Source: Paralichthys olivaceus (Eukaryota; Chordata; Actinopteri; Pleuronectiformes; Paralichthyidae). Taken from it: a stretch of 64,000 nucleotides of DNA. A program made the position numbers and the translations under genes. Below are positions 47,139-60,302 of the stretch, piece by piece. How positions within the stretch are numbered: the first letter of the stretch is position 1; each line of letters starts with the position of its first letter. The DNA is taken from the NCBI RefSeq assembly GCF_024713975.1, contig NC_091094.1, positions 16,277,001-16,341,000 of the forward strand, given 5' to 3'. The notes under the pieces are model-generated. The model had not been told where the DNA came from. It saw nothing but the letters and a program-made list of their open reading frames with translations, and ran no database searches.

Positions 47139-50100
47139 CACAATCGAATACATTGAAGTGTATTAAGTCATCAGTGGAAGTCATCTGTAGAAAAGCAGTT
47201 TAAATGCATCCTGAAATTCTCCAAGGTCCCTCACTAACCAACACTGAAACTACAGCTGCTTCCACACATGCACTGAACTCTGAATATTATCCAAAGGGAA
47301 TATTTCTTCAGAGACTTTAAAGAGAGCAGGTAAACTAAGTTTTTAACACATGACGATACAAAACAAACCATTATTATATATTTAAATATTTCTGAATGAA
47401 GGGTTGCAGGGTTCATGTCTAAAAACAGCTTTAATGATAAACACATCCAGTTGTGCCGTGTTTGAGTCGGCTGGGTTTCTATGTACCACTAGATGTCAGT
47501 AGGGATAACTTCATAAGTCACAGTTCCCACCACAGAAGAGCTCATCATCTCTCCACACAAGAAGAAGAATTAAGAAGAATTTCTTCTCACCTCCCCCGGT
47601 ACACAGTCTTGACAGGCTCCACGGCCAGAGCGGTGGCCACCAAGTCATCAGCATTGTGTCTCCGCCCGCTCACCATCAGCAGACCTTCGATCTTCCCCAC
47701 CACGAAGATCAGACTGCCCTGCACAGAGCGGGGAGCACATAGAGTGTGGTCATTACACTATCGATTGTACAGATCCATTTGAAGATCGAGAAGGGAGGAT
47801 GGTTTCCAGGGCGGCTGGAGTTACCACAGATGCCGTATTGTTATTAAAAAGTCCTACTTACTGGGCCAACAAAGCCCAGGAGTCCAGACCGCACAAATGG
47901 AATCTCTCCGATGGGAACTCCATTACTGTTCACTGGTATCACCTGAACACAACACAGACACAGGACGGAATTATAACACAGAAAAATCCTCAACTCCTTA
48001 TTTTACGATCATCGCAGGCAGGTTTGAGTTTTGACTCATACCTCAAATGTGTTTTTTGTGACTCCAGGCAGACCATAGTACATGTTCCCTCCAGCACGAG
48101 AGTTGATGATTATCTCTCCTATCTCATCTGTCTTACACAGCTGAGGAGGCCCGTCAGGCTTCACAATGCACATCAGAGCTGGAGACGACAACAATTAGAC
48201 AATACTGATGGTTTTGTACTTTTCAGCCCAGTTTTCAATGCACACACCATCATGGTTATCTAGAGGCCAAGAGATGTTGAGGTGCACAACTGAAAGCTGA
48301 TGTTCTGTACAGTGATCCTCTGTTGAGGTTGTCAGGTTAAAAGACTTACGGGAGGAAAGTAAATGTCCGAGCTGTGTGATTTTTGAAAAGAAAGTAAATA
48401 TGTAGACTATAAAACATGCAAAAGACTTTGGAACAGCTGTTTTTAAATGGTGCTATATAAATAAAGTTATGATGATCATTGATTTTGTTATAGACATAAA
48501 AGCCAGAAAACTCTTTAAAAATGTATGTGCTGCATTTAATCTGTGATGTCTTGTAACCTCACGCAGGCTCAGTATTTGACAGAGTAATAAACAAAGTAAG
48601 AGCTTCATCATTATCAACATCATCATGGAAAATGTGCAGATTTTCTGTATAATTTACGAAGCATACCATGATTTTTTGCCAAAGAAATCTTAAGTTATGT
48701 TACAACATATAGTTGCTCATTGTGATATGTCAGATTTCACCTCAAGCGCCTATCTTTATGGATCTTTCCTTCTGCTCTCACCTCCAGGCATGACATGACC
48801 CACGTCTTGCACAGTCAGGGCAGAGTTCTTGTCTTCTGTGTTGACCCTGATGACACCGTGGCTCAGGCCGCCCATGGAAAGAATGGCACGGGCAGGGAGG
48901 GGTGCACCCGGTACTCCGGGTCTACACAGGAGAGAGAGGAGGTTAATCAACAATTCCATTCATCCCATCCATCCTTCTGATCTCATGCACATCACAACAT
49001 CAAGTATGTGTGTTGTGCATTCATTCATTCATTATAAAACTTTTAGAAAAGAAAAAAAGGGAAAAGTGAGTTAGTGTTATACCTTCGTATAGCGACCGTC
49101 ATGGCCTCAGGGGAGGTGGCACAGGGACAGATGACCTCAGGCTTCAGCCCGTGGGACTGAAACACGTTCAGGAAGGCATCACAGGACGAGACCGACCCTG
49201 AAGAGTAAGATTAGGTGGATTCAGTGTGTTGCATCAGATCTGTACATTTTGATAACGTCTTTATTTCACAATACGTTATGGTCATGTGATGTACTCACAG
49301 GGGTTAGCACCGTCAGCAACAATGAGCATCCGTAAAGAAGCGAGACTGGTGTCTCTCTGATCCCGATGAGCCATCATGGCCCAGTGTAGATCACGACACT
49401 TCACCAAACCTATGCGAGCTGCTCGGAAGTATAAGTGACATTCCCAATGTTTAATACATTTCTTTAATCGTTGCTACTCAAGCTGAGAAATCAGCGTAAT
49501 TTTACCTTTGTGGATGTGGACCCTCTGTACCCAGGAGAGGGGACAAGCCTTCATTACTGCGTAGGGAACACTGATGGTGTGTATCCTGTTCATCACAGCC
49601 TGGAAAGAAAACATAAAATAAAATGAAACAGCTACAGTATGAAAGTAAGACTTGAACACATCATCGTAGAGGCCCAAATGATGACATTAAATAAACTAAA
49701 GACTAAACCCTACTTTCAACAGACAGTCCATCTATTGGCTTAGTGACAATAAAAACTAAAAACAATGCTAAATACTATATAATGCTGAATCATTTCAATA
49801 AAAAAACAAAAACCCTAAGACTACCATTATTTCTACAAACATCTCTTTACAGAGCTCTTAAAATAAAAGCAAAGAGTCTAACAAAATAAATCACCCCAAA
49901 TTCCTCTTTCTTCTTAGGCCTTAGTATTCACTGAGGAACACAGGCTGCTCACGAACACCCTCCATCCTTCTCTGGTCTTGAGCCCTTCAAGCTGTTGCCA
50001 TGACAGCCCCTCTACCCAAAATTCATGATTACAATAAAAAAGTGTCTTTCTTGAGTGAGCTACCCCGTCAAATGCTCCTCAACATAAAGTACTTCTACAC

Positions 50101-53100
50101 ATGCTCACCGTGAGAACACCATGCCACAGGCCCATATCCTTTTTAAAGTCCAGCACATTCACTAAAGTTTCCCCTGAAAGGGAAGAGCGACAGAGGTGAC
50201 GTCAGACTAATAACTGAGTTAATGAAGAATCCATCAGGTCAAGGCATATAACGACACTGTAGGTCTGTGTGCTCACCCTCGCAGTAGTTGCAGGCCTGGG
50301 TCAGTGCTTGGCAGTGGGTCAACATGGCTACTTTAGACACCGCCACACCCACAACCGTGCCTTCTTTTCTCGCCTTGTACTGAACAAAGAAGGAGACACA
50401 AGAGCATATGAGTACATGGGCAAACACAAGCACACTGGTCTGTTCATATCACATCTGGACGATGGAATGGTAAAGTTTTAAAGCTCCCAAAAAATAAAAT
50501 TAGCTTCTATTGTGATCCAATACAACAGCCTGTTTTAGTATTTTTTCATCTAGTGCACATATAGACATATAAAAGATTAATTGGGCCATGTACAGGAAAT
50601 TCTTTTCGAGATTTTGAGAGTTAAGTAAAATTATTATAATTATATAATTATTATTTTATCCTCATAATATTATGACATTTTTCTCATAAAAATAAATTTC
50701 TTCTAAATTAAATCTTTATTCTCAAAGTCTAAGGATATTCTGTCTTCAAAAAGGCCCAAATACTCCATACAAGCATATGTAAAAAAAGAGTTTTTATCAA
50801 CTTAAAGAAAAATGTATTATATATATAAGCATATAGTTGATAGTTAATACAGTTCAACATTATAGTCCAAAAATACGATGAAACCACAGTAACCTCTATA
50901 TATGCAGGGTCAGTGTTGGCGGTGGGGATGTGAGGCTGCCAGTCTTTGGAGGGTTTGGTCAGGTATTTGGAGTCCGTCACAACCCACTTAAGTCGAGGCC
51001 AGCCTAACAGAGAAAGGCATCAGTCAAAATAAACTATTTCAAAATAGTCTGAAATTCACCTGTAACTTTTACTGTAAGCCATTACACATATGCTTAACAT
51101 TTATAGCTGCAGTATTTCACAAAAGAATTAGACTGTTTTTATTTTTACTGGATAAACATCTTTGCATTTTGCACATTTTGTATTGAGGTGATTCTGAAAT
51201 TCCAGGGACAAAAACAAGTCGCTGACCTTTGAATTGCAGAATTTCCCCTGTGGGTGTCTTGGGTAGACCCTTCAAACAGATCTCACTGGTCAGAGCCAGA
51301 CCAACACCACAGCTGCCCAACAGGAAGCCCACCTGACTGATACCTGCGTCCTTTAACGCACCACACAAGAAATCACACAATTATCACAAGTATATATATT
51401 CACAACTATTTCTGTGTTGTAATTCCTCTGATGGTGGTTTTACCTTGCGAGACAGTGGAACCTCAATAGGTACAGGAATAACTTCAGCCAGAAGGCAGCC
51501 GTAGAAGGCCACCCAGAACATCCCAGGGTCACTGTTAGGGTAAACCAACGCCACCTGCAAAGATATTCAACTTGACATTTAGCTTTTGTGAGTTTATAAA
51601 GATGAAAATCTTTAGTGATGCAAACCCTGTAGATAAAGCAGTCTTAGTAATCTTCTTGCCCACGAGTACCTGAAGTTGTGATCCTCTGTACTGTATGACT
51701 TTGACAGTATGTGTGATTATCTCCTCTATGCTCGTGTGTGTGCTGTCTCACCCTGTCTCCAGGTTTGAGGATTTGCTCGTTCTTGGTGCCCAGCTTGTTC
51801 AGGAGGGTGTACGCCAACTTCACACTGCGGCTCCACAGCTTCCCTAACAGACAGAAGGTGGACAGGGGAGGTATAATCTAAACAAAAAAGAAATCTCATG
51901 GCACAAAATATATACAGCTCCATTATACTGAGATTGAGAGAAATATCTTGTAACACAGCAATATTAGTTTTCAGTACAGAATGTATGACTCCTATCATTT
52001 TGATACAGTTAACTTGACTTTGATTTGACACTGTGAACATCTTTCCGTGGCTTCTGCATATGAAATAGTAGTCGGTTGTCTCACCATAAGTCAGTGTATA
52101 GAGCGGTCTGCCTGTGATGTCAAGCGCAGTGAGGGCGGGGCTCTTCCCCTGAGTGGCCCCCCAACGGGCCAGTGCTGCCTGCAGGGCTGGGGGCCAGTTA
52201 CTGACCACGCCCAGAGGCTCTCCTTTCACAGGCATGATCTGACGGCCCTCCGGCTTGGGTGTGTTTGGGTCTGGCTGTGGCACTATGACAAGAGACAACA
52301 GAACATGAGGTCCAATATATATGCCAGAGGATTAAAGTCACTGTTGGTCTATACAGTCAATTGTTTACAACCTTCTATCTTCTTTGACTTTCTCTTGCTA
52401 TTTAAACATATTTAATAAAAACATAATAATAACGATATGGCTGGAATATGTATGAAAATGAGTGGAATTGAGGATGGAGTCGAAAACTGTAGAGGAAATC
52501 GCAATGGGCCAATTAACACATTCATGATGATAATGCCTCATATTTGATTCTGCCTTGTGTCTGTTTCAGCCTTTTATCGGACATTACATGGACTTTGTAT
52601 TGGGGAGCTGGCAGGGTGACATCAATTTAATGCCTGGTTAAACTCATTCACTGACATATGCATTCACACATACAGCTCCTATTGGTAATGTCTGGCAAAA
52701 TTCAGGGGTTGCAATACATGTCTGTACAAAGTGGGACAGCCTTCATGTGACTGTGCTGCTCAACGTCTCTATGACTTACTAAAGAGAGAAGATGCATATG
52801 TATTAATGACTTACTAATAATTATAACACTGACAGAAAGCTTTAAGTATTTATAAATAACTTCTCTGGCTGACACATTGAAAGAAACCTTTTCTTGAGAA
52901 ATAAGAAATTAAAATGATTCTGCTGTATTTTTAACATCTAAATCAGCTTATATGAAGCCTAGTCTGCAGCAAGGATTTATTTTGTTGTGAAAGCCTACAA
53001 CACCATCTCTGACCCCTTCTCAGTGGCTTTGCTGCTTGCAAAAAGCGCCAAAAACCATAAGCCTTTGATGGCCGCAAGCTAGGCACGTCTTCGCTGAGGA

Positions 53101-56100
53101 AACACGCCGACAGCTGCAGGAGCACAGGTGCTGACAGATACTTTCCAAGAACACAACTAAGTCACCAAAACAGGAGGACAAGGAGGCAATAAGCCAGTTG
53201 AAGTTGGGAAACTTTGTATGAAGCATGTGTGTTTAACCAGGTGACGGGTCGGCGTGGAGATAATTGTGGGTCAGGTCTGGTACGGAGCTTTGTGGCTGCA
53301 GGTTTGTAAAAATGGACTCTGCTTATCGCTCGACCACCAAATATTAACCTAAGTACTGAGGAATCTTGTGATCACAGTGGTCGAAGTGTTTGATGAAGAA
53401 GCGTACCTTCTACTATCTCCTCTGCGTCGTCGGTGAAGAACTCACTGAGCGGGGGCCTCTTCGGCCTCTTCAGGGTGTTGAGAAGCTGCTGGATCTTAGT
53501 GGACACTCTGCTGTTCACAGGAACCCCTACAAGCAGCGACAGGACACAGTCACACAAAGTGGTTCATAAACACAGTGAAATCACTACCTGGTAAAACGTC
53601 TTCCCATCTCACAGTCTGCTGCTCTTCATCCCACAAGAGAAGATACTGTAGAGATTTGTTGACATAAGTTTGTCTTGAATTGATTGTAGTAATTCTCAGG
53701 GATGAACAGCAGCAGGCTCACATTAGGTGGAAACAACACAAGGAAAACACGACGAGAAGTGAGGGTGTTTTTGGTTTGGGGTCACACGTGCAGATTTATT
53801 TTATGTTGTGTTTGTTGCATTTTTTTTTTCTATTTTCATTCGTTAAAAACAAGAGGGCGAGTACGGGTGGAACAGCAACATCACAGAGGGACATTATATA
53901 TTAAAGAGTTTCCTTACTCTGCATATTACCTCTTCCTACTGTATCAGCCAGTGAAATAAACAAGTGACAGGGTGGAGAAAGAAAGCAGTACAGTCTGATT
54001 AATGATATGTCATGGTTGGAGGTCAGCACTTATTGAGAAGAGAGAAGAGCACACACACACTGCTCCTGCAGAGACACACAAACTAATAAAAAAACATTGT
54101 GGGGTGGCCGTTACCATCCGCAGTCTCCATCATGCTCGAGCGGCTCTGCCCGCGGCTCATACCCCGGACCACGGCTTCCGAGGTCAGGTCCACCCGCGGG
54201 CCTCTGGTTGGAGGGGCCACAGCTGTAACATCTGGAGGAGGGGCGCTGTTCTCTGAGGGGGCTGCAGGGGGAGCAATGGAAGAGGGTGTGATCAAAGCTA
54301 ATCTTATGATTCCACTTACTTTAAAATACTACACACTGGAATGTTTGGAAGGTATTTGTACGTGCTAGACTCCAGCATACACATAAACATTGTTTGTGTG
54401 CTCATTTTTCTGGTACATTTAGCTTTAATTAGTTATTCGACTTTGTGACCACGCCTGCATCTCCCGATTGCTACTGTGCACTGCCTCCAATTCCAATTTT
54501 GCAATGGAAACTGCTGAACTAATACAATAAAGAGCAGCATCTCACCAATGCGAGTGTGAGCCAGCATGTCTGTCACAGCTGCGGTGCGGGGCTGGTGCTG
54601 CGGCTGAGGCTGAGGCTGGTGTTGGTAGTGTGGCTGATACAGAGGTTGGTACTGTGGTTTGTACTGGGGCTGAGGCTGAGCTTGGCTCTGAGGCTGCGGT
54701 TTGGCCTCTCCGTGGGACAGGGTGGAGGAGGCCGAGGACGAGGTGGAGGAGCCCTGGACGGAGCGATTGATCCAAGCGTCTGGGCTCTGCAGGTTGGGAC
54801 TGATCAAGTTCTGGGGAGCGACCAATGATGACTGCCTGCGCACAGATGTCTCATCTTCATCATCTGATGAAGAGTCTAAATAAAAGAGAAAGAAGTATGA
54901 CTTTCTGGCTCTTCATTCCTCTGGTTAGAGGTCAAATGTGTCTCTAGACATGTCTCAAGAAGACAGAAGGATTGTCCTCCCTCTCCAACCTGGTGGTGTC
55001 CGGGTTTCAATAGGAGACTGGACGTAAGTGGAGCGCCGCTTGGTGGGCATGGGCAGTGCCATCTTCTCCTCCTTATGTTTAGCCAGGGCAGCTTGTACTG
55101 CCTCAGTATGGATATCTGCACAGACAGAGAACAATGCACACTCTGGGTTAGGGATGGCTTTGTTCTGGTGGCTTTGGATCTAAATCAAAACAAGGAAACC
55201 ATGAAATTAACAATAATTAAAATTATAATTCACTCAGCAAGAGATACTTACCACAACACAAGGGTCTGTTTTTATTGAGAGATTTTTTGCTATAACCCAA
55301 AGTGTGTTTTTTTGTCCTTAATGTTTAGAAATTCAAATTGCAATGTATTCCCAAATGGTGCTTGAATGTTGCTGTTATTTGTTTGAATTATTTCACTGAT
55401 CTGTGAATCATCTAAGTCAGTTGATCCCAAATCAACATCCAGAAGTCTATTCTCTAAAATGATCAAGGCTTGGGAACTAACTAAGTAACTGAATGGATCC
55501 TCCAGTTGAAATACAGGTGACAAAACCAAAAACTGCTGGGCTATTTTCCTTGAATATATAAATTCTATAAAAAAAATTGAAATTGAAAATCAAGTAAACT
55601 AAGACGGAGGGAAAGAAATTACTGATCTGCTCATAGATTCAACTGGCAGTTATGTGTTGAAGGTAAACATTGCTTTTTGTGATGATAAGAGATTTCACTT
55701 CTGGTATTTTTCAACAGCAGCATTTAAGTTTTGATTCAGTCAGCTTTTATTAAAGAAGACACAGCATATTAAAATGTGAAAGAAAATTACAGCTGAAGAA
55801 ATCAGAAGAAAATCCTAAGAGGTTGACTGTTAGCCCACACACTCTCCTCCACATGCACACACACATACACACAGTAATAAATGCAGGGATTCTCTCAATT
55901 GATGACACCCACAAGCACAATGAGCACGTGAGCAGCCACACATTCAGACTGCAAAACAAAACGTGCAACAAAAGCCCACTCGCTGACAAACCCCATCTAT
56001 TAACTCTGGGGATATTATTTCCATTCAGACATCAACACATTTAAATAAATAATCGCGCACAGCTCATTAAACTGCAGCAGTGGGGACCATGATTACATAA

Positions 56101-58285
56101 CTGAGCTCTCTGCTGAGCAGATTGCTCAGAGCTAAATCATCTTCCCTCATAATGGGCCTCTGTCCACTCTCACACACACACAGGAGCATCAGGAGATGCT
56201 GAGTCCTCATACATGTCTGGGAGAACGAGGGCCGAGGATGAGGTGTGTTTGATGTAACATTGTCTTTCTTATGTGCCTCTGTGGTTTACTGAATTTGAGT
56301 CAGTGGAAAAGCAGATTAACCTCTGGTGAGTCTCTAGAAACAGAGGCATCATTTAAACAGTGTATTTTAGAGAAGTGGTAGAGTCAGAGTAAGAATAACT
56401 GAAGGAAGCTACAGGAGATGGGAAGCAACTAAATGACAGTTGCTCTGCACTTTCTCTGCAGTGATAAGCTCTTTAATTCCCCCTGTTTCTTATTGCTGCA
56501 GTGTTTTATCATCTCTCACTCTCTTTGCTTTTAGCAATGTGGTTCAGTGTGTCACTTGTTGGTGAACAGAAATTACTCTGAATTACACTTAATAGAATCA
56601 GAATCAGAAATACTTTATTAATCCCCGGAGGGAAATTCAGACTTTGGAGCTTCCCAGAGAATGGATGGATGGATGACTTTGGTGATTCCCGGACCTTTCC
56701 TCTAGCGCCATCATGGGGTTGGCATGTCTAGACTTTAGTGAAACTCCTTGACAACCAACATATTGGATGGATTTCATGAAATTTGGTATGGAGCGTCATG
56801 TTTGCCTAATCCAGATGAAAGGTAATCACTTTGGTGATTCCTTCACTTTTCATAAAGCACAACAATAACACACTGTTGTGTTAACCTGTAAAACCACTTT
56901 CCCAACAGCTCTACAAATAAGCTAATGTAAGCATGCTTACACACAAAGCTAAGCTGATTAACATGGTAATCATTATACCTGCAACAACACGTTGGCATTA
57001 TTGACATGAGCGTTTAGCTGATGTAATGTAAGGTTGATTCAACCCTATGATCATTTTTGTTTCCATTATTTTGGTCAAGCCAATCAATCGTCAGCTCAAA
57101 AACACATTTAAATGTGCAGTATGTCTTTAGACAGATCAAATGTATCATTTACTACATATATCATCGTGCAGCAAAATGATATTTACTCCTACGTTATGAA
57201 AAGTCAGTTAACTTTTAACTACTAATATATGGGAAGTAGTGAATGAACAGGGAAGGGAGGGATTTCAGACACTTGACCCGATAACCTTCCAGTTTCCAGT
57301 TTTCAACAGTCCAGTTGAAGCGGTGCAGTTCTACTGCACTTGAACTGTACTACACAGTGGACACAGTAAAATGGAAGGCACACTCATTTTATGATAGATT
57401 GCTATTCATCTCTCTCGTCCTTTTCGATGCTGGTCTCCTCCAGGTCATTTCTTTCAGCCATCAGTCCTACAAAAATACTTTTACACTGAACTGTGGAGGC
57501 CCCAGAAAAAGCTGCACTACTTTATTTCAGTACATTTCAGCACAGCCCCTCCTTCCTCTGTCATTTATTGATCAATTGTGCCTTGATTGAGTTCCTTGGA
57601 ATTACACCCTGTTGCCTTGTTTCTAGTCATCTTTCCCATGTGTTGTCTGTGCTTGTGGGTGTCTGTTTGGGCGTGGGCTCCTGTTTTTCCTTATTCATCT
57701 CTTCACCTGAGCCTCATTGCCTAATCTTCTCCTTAAACCAGATCCAGTATATAAGAACCGGTTCATCCCACAAGACTCAACCCAGATTGTCAGTGGCACA
57801 CACGCTACACCCGCTTTTGTCACTCACTTGGGAATTGTATTACTCTACTTGCTAATACCTGTTCTGCATATGATCACCTGGCTCCCTGTTACTGTTTTTG
57901 GACTCAACTATCTGTCGGTTTAGTCTGGACTCTGGAACCATGACATCTGGAACAATCCTGTCTGTCTGGTTTATATTGTGCCGAAGTGTGAGGGGGGTTG
58001 CACATCCAAAAAGGCGAGCAGGAGGAGAATTCCGAAACCAAAACAGCGGAGTATGGGCCGATCTGGAGGATGGTGGCTGAGTCAGTTCAGTAGACACAAT
58101 AACTCTTCTCACATGCTCTTTCACCTCTGCTCTACTTCTGTTTTTCTTTAACCTCGCCAGCGTCAGGTTTTCCCAACCACATCAGTATTCCCCTTGTTCT
58201 CCACACAGCCTCCTCACACATAGCCAGGCAGTGACATCACTCTGCTTTCACAGAGCGAGGCTCTTCACACTGAAGGACACACACA

Positions 58286-58354
<69 letters not shown>

Positions 58355-60302
58355 ACACACACACGATGTAATTTGATTTGAGGACTGTAAACTTGTCATA
58401 GGATACTACATGTACATTTCAGTGACTGGTGCATCAGAGGTGTTTTACATTTTGGAGAGAGTGAAGCTGAAGGATATTTGTGTCTTTTTTCTTGTGATGT
58501 TTGAGTTCTTGCTGACCTGATCTGTAACGGTCATCCCTGGTTCCTCCGCCCCGATGTGTTCTGCGGGAGCGACGTTCTCGGTACCGGGATGAGCTGGACG
58601 GAGGAGGGGCGTGGCTAGAGGACGAACTGGGAGGGGGAGGCACCACGTCATTCTGAGGGGGCGGCTCCACTGTGAAAGAAAATAAAAGGTGTATTAATAA
58701 ATAAGTAAATGGATAGGAATAGCTTTACACTGTAACTTGGCTCTCCGACAGTGTAATGTCAGGATACGCTGCCTTTGCTTTCAACACAATGTCAAAGTTT
58801 CCTGAAAAGATATCCAGCAGACCTCAAGAAGCCAAAGAGCTTCACTAAACATTCATACTTCATTCAGAAGCAAAACGATATGAAATGTTTTAATACAAAA
58901 TCAGAGAGATGTGTATTTGTTGAAAAGAATGACTTGTTGTCTTGCTTTAAAAAAAACAGACAGTGAGTTGACTTTTATCTTTCTGCTCTTTTTGTTCTAT
59001 CAAATATTTGTTTTATTGTTGTTTTAACGATGAAAAATGGTATCGATAATACATATTGATATGTTTTATCCCAAATGTATTTCAAATACCAGTAAATGAA
59101 TAAAAAAATAAATTGCAACAATAAATGGCTCATTGGAATTTAAGTGTATAGGCTACTTCTGTTACCAGGTATATGTTTTGTTTATATATTTGTTATTATA
59201 TGCAATACTGTGTGGTAAAAACTGAGTCATGCAAACCAGTCCCAGCTAAAGAACTGCACAGTACTACACCAGCCAATAATCTCAAAGGGACATTGGCCAA
59301 ATTCTATGTACTGAATGTAAGTTGTTTGATAAGAACCAAGGACCTCAGACTAACAGTGCTTAGTGGTTTGTGGCTTCTCTAAGAGCCCTACAGAAATAAA
59401 CCAGCACTTCATTAGTATTTATGTCCAATAGTAAGAGGTAAGGACCAATAGGAGGCAGCAGTGAGCATCATCTAGTCATCTACCAGTGACATCTAGAGAA
59501 ACAGCCACTACAGATCATTTACTGTAGTTTCTGTGTCTAAATCACACGTCACACAACAATCATAAAATGCAGTTAGGTTAAGGTTAAGTTTCTAAAGTAC
59601 ATTAACAGCGTGAGATCGAAACTGACAGCAGACAGTCCTCTGTTTTTGTGCAACCCTGTCACAGACACTGACAATCGATGAGAATCAGAACCAGACAAAA
59701 CATTACTCTTATCGGTTTTACCATAGTGCTTTCTAATATCCAGAGAAGAAAAAAATAGAGAGTTTGCTTATATTGTCACTATATTGTCCACTATTTAGTG
59801 AGTTTGCTATTTTGTCGTGCCTTACATTCATGCTGTCCGAATGTATGGCGAATTTTTTCATCTTATATAGAGGGCTCATCGTTTCCCACAATGCATGGTG
59901 AAAAGTAGTGTACAACCGATGGTCCCAAACCAAGCAATGTATACCATCATGCATTGCGCTCTAGGTTGAGAGACGAGAGGAGGGAGGACAGCAGGAACAG
60001 CCCGACCTGTTGTACAGATGTAAATATGTGCAGAAGATAGTAATTCTTTGTATAAAATAAACATTTTGAAGTAATTGTGGGATTTTCTAGGGGCCGACGT
60101 TATTCTTGTTGTTGTACATTATTACACTGCGACAATGATGTTGTGTCTGAAAGCGTTTTTGCACTATAAGTCACTATATAGTGAAGTAGGGGTTAGTGGG
60201 TGATTTCGGACACAGCCCGTGTGGGTTTACCTGGAGTGTGGATGACATAAGGAGCCAGGAGTTTGGTCCTTTTCTTCTCGTAGCCCTTCTGTGTAATGTC
60301 AC
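38490..60302 (-). CDS. dip2b: Disco-interacting protein 2 homolog B, 37 exons, lacking exon 1
   Basis: A large intracellular protein with an N-terminal DMAP1-binding domain and two tandem adenylate-forming (FAAL-like) domains. DIP2 proteins act in axon growth and have been linked to lipid metabolism. Thirty-seven exons, 4763 nt, join without a stop or frame break (1586 aa visible). They run from GDITQKGYEKKRTKLLAPY to the family terminus DSFLADQLDPIYVAYNM. The paralogue call rests on DIP2B-type segments (HQYLTEALQW, VNSPHTASGYYTIY, CGSEQDALDLVPL) and on the adjacent atf1. The missing first exon (start codon and the ELELELSE segment) lies beyond 64,000. Intron phases match the vertebrate DIP2 pattern. 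No defect seen. Confidence 0.97.
38870..38960 (+). repeat. LINE (L2/CR1-type) 3' tail remnant
   Basis: 'gtaaggtgaccttgagcgct' followed by 'gaaaggcagctataaatgaa' is the tail pattern I recall for teleost L2-like LINEs. It lies in the last dip2b intron, plus orientation. Confidence 0.5.
41965..42071. repeat. (CA)n microsatellite in dip2b intron
   Basis: A compound CA/CCCA/CTA tract followed by about 35 pure CA units. It lies 53 nt below exon 42125-42293, on the donor side. Confidence 0.97.
46598..52282 (-). CDS. dip2b: dip2b first adenylate-forming domain (16 exons)
   Basis: Exons 52085-52282, 51752-51843, 51444-51554, 51227-51350, 50894-51003, 50277-50379, 50109-50173, 49506-49599, 49299-49418, 49083-49197, 48782-48921, 48042-48178, 47862-47942, 47591-47718, 46980-47094, 46598-46799. 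The domain starts at LTYGKLWSRSVKLAYTLLNK and carries GDRVALVYPNSDPGMFWVAF, PRLKWVVTDSKYL, VLTVQDVGH-like segments and VVGKIEGLLMVSGRRHNADD. The position of the usual AMP-binding P-loop motif reads YKARKEGTVVGVAVS, lacking the SGSTG core, so ATP-dependent adenylation here is doubtful. Exon 50894-51003 has a weak donor (GTTACT) and 46980-47094 an acceptor made of a TG microsatellite. Confidence 0.95.
47099..47134. repeat. (CA)18 microsatellite forming a dip2b splice acceptor tract
   Basis: On the minus strand this reads (TG)18 then TCAG, directly joined to dip2b exon 46980-47094 (first residues after the split Arg: IAVFSVTVFYDER). There is no separate polypyrimidine tract. Confidence 0.9.
48425..48475 (+). 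repeat. Short LINE-tail-like fragment
   Basis: 'tggtgctatataaataaagt' matches the tail style of vertebrate L2/CR1 LINEs. Too short for a firm call. Confidence 0.3.
53407..60302 (-). CDS. dip2b: dip2b N-terminal part: DMAP1-binding domain and linker (6 exons)
   Basis: Exons 60231-60302, 58517-58669, 54990-55115, 54546-54875, 54115-54261, 53407-53526. They encode the DMAP1-binding domain tail (GDITQKGYEKKR), a Pro/Ser then Arg-rich stretch (RYRERRSRRTHRGGGTRDD), the conserved IHTEAVQAALAKHKEEK and MALPMPTKRRSTYVQSP helices, and DAWINRSVQGSSTSSSASST. A Gln/Pro/Tyr-rich insertion (about 40 residues, KPQPQSQAQPQPQYKPQYQP and on) sits in exon 54546-54875. ADGVPVNSRVSTKIQQLL then leads into the first enzyme-like domain. 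The insertion is not in the mammalian protein as I recall it. Confidence 0.93.
56595..57020. mobile_element. Teleost interspersed repeats in dip2b intron (two pieces)
   Basis: The first piece (about 56,600-56,642) is 'atactttattaatccccgga' plus 'gggaaattcag', a widespread 3' tail in teleost genomes. The second (about 56,680-57,020) contains 'atggatttcatgaaatttgg', 'gtaatcactttggtgattcc' and 'gtaagcatgcttacac', blocks of a common fish repeat with 'taagcatgcta' motifs. It has no coding capacity. Family names not claimed. Confidence 0.6.
57480..57960 (+). mobile_element. Possible solo LTR remnant
   Basis: A C/T-rich stretch with a TATA-like 'agtatataagaacc' at about 57,745, preceded by 'cctgagcctcattgcctaat' and followed by CT-rich sequence, resembles the promoter part of teleost Ty3/gypsy LTRs. 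No paired LTR, primer site or ORF was seen. Confidence 0.3.
58277..58364. repeat. (CA)n microsatellite in dip2b intron
   Basis: About 43 CA units with two single-base interruptions (ATAC, AGAC), about 150 nt below exon 58517-58669 on its donor side. Confidence 0.97.
59740..60215. mobile_element. Probable interspersed repeat abutting dip2b exon 2
   Basis: Blocks such as 'ttgtccactatttagtgagt', 'cccacaatgcatgg' and 'actatatagtgaagtagggg' with 'tttcggacacagcc' at the end match a teleost DNA-repeat pattern I recall. The right end lies only about 15 nt from the donor of dip2b exon 60231-60302. Confidence 0.45.

Noticed and set aside
38466-54828. Plus-strand ORFs opposite dip2b exons (e.g. 38466-38690, 52047-52415, 54556-54828)
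   Set aside because: They are reverse-strand shadows of well-supported dip2b exons.
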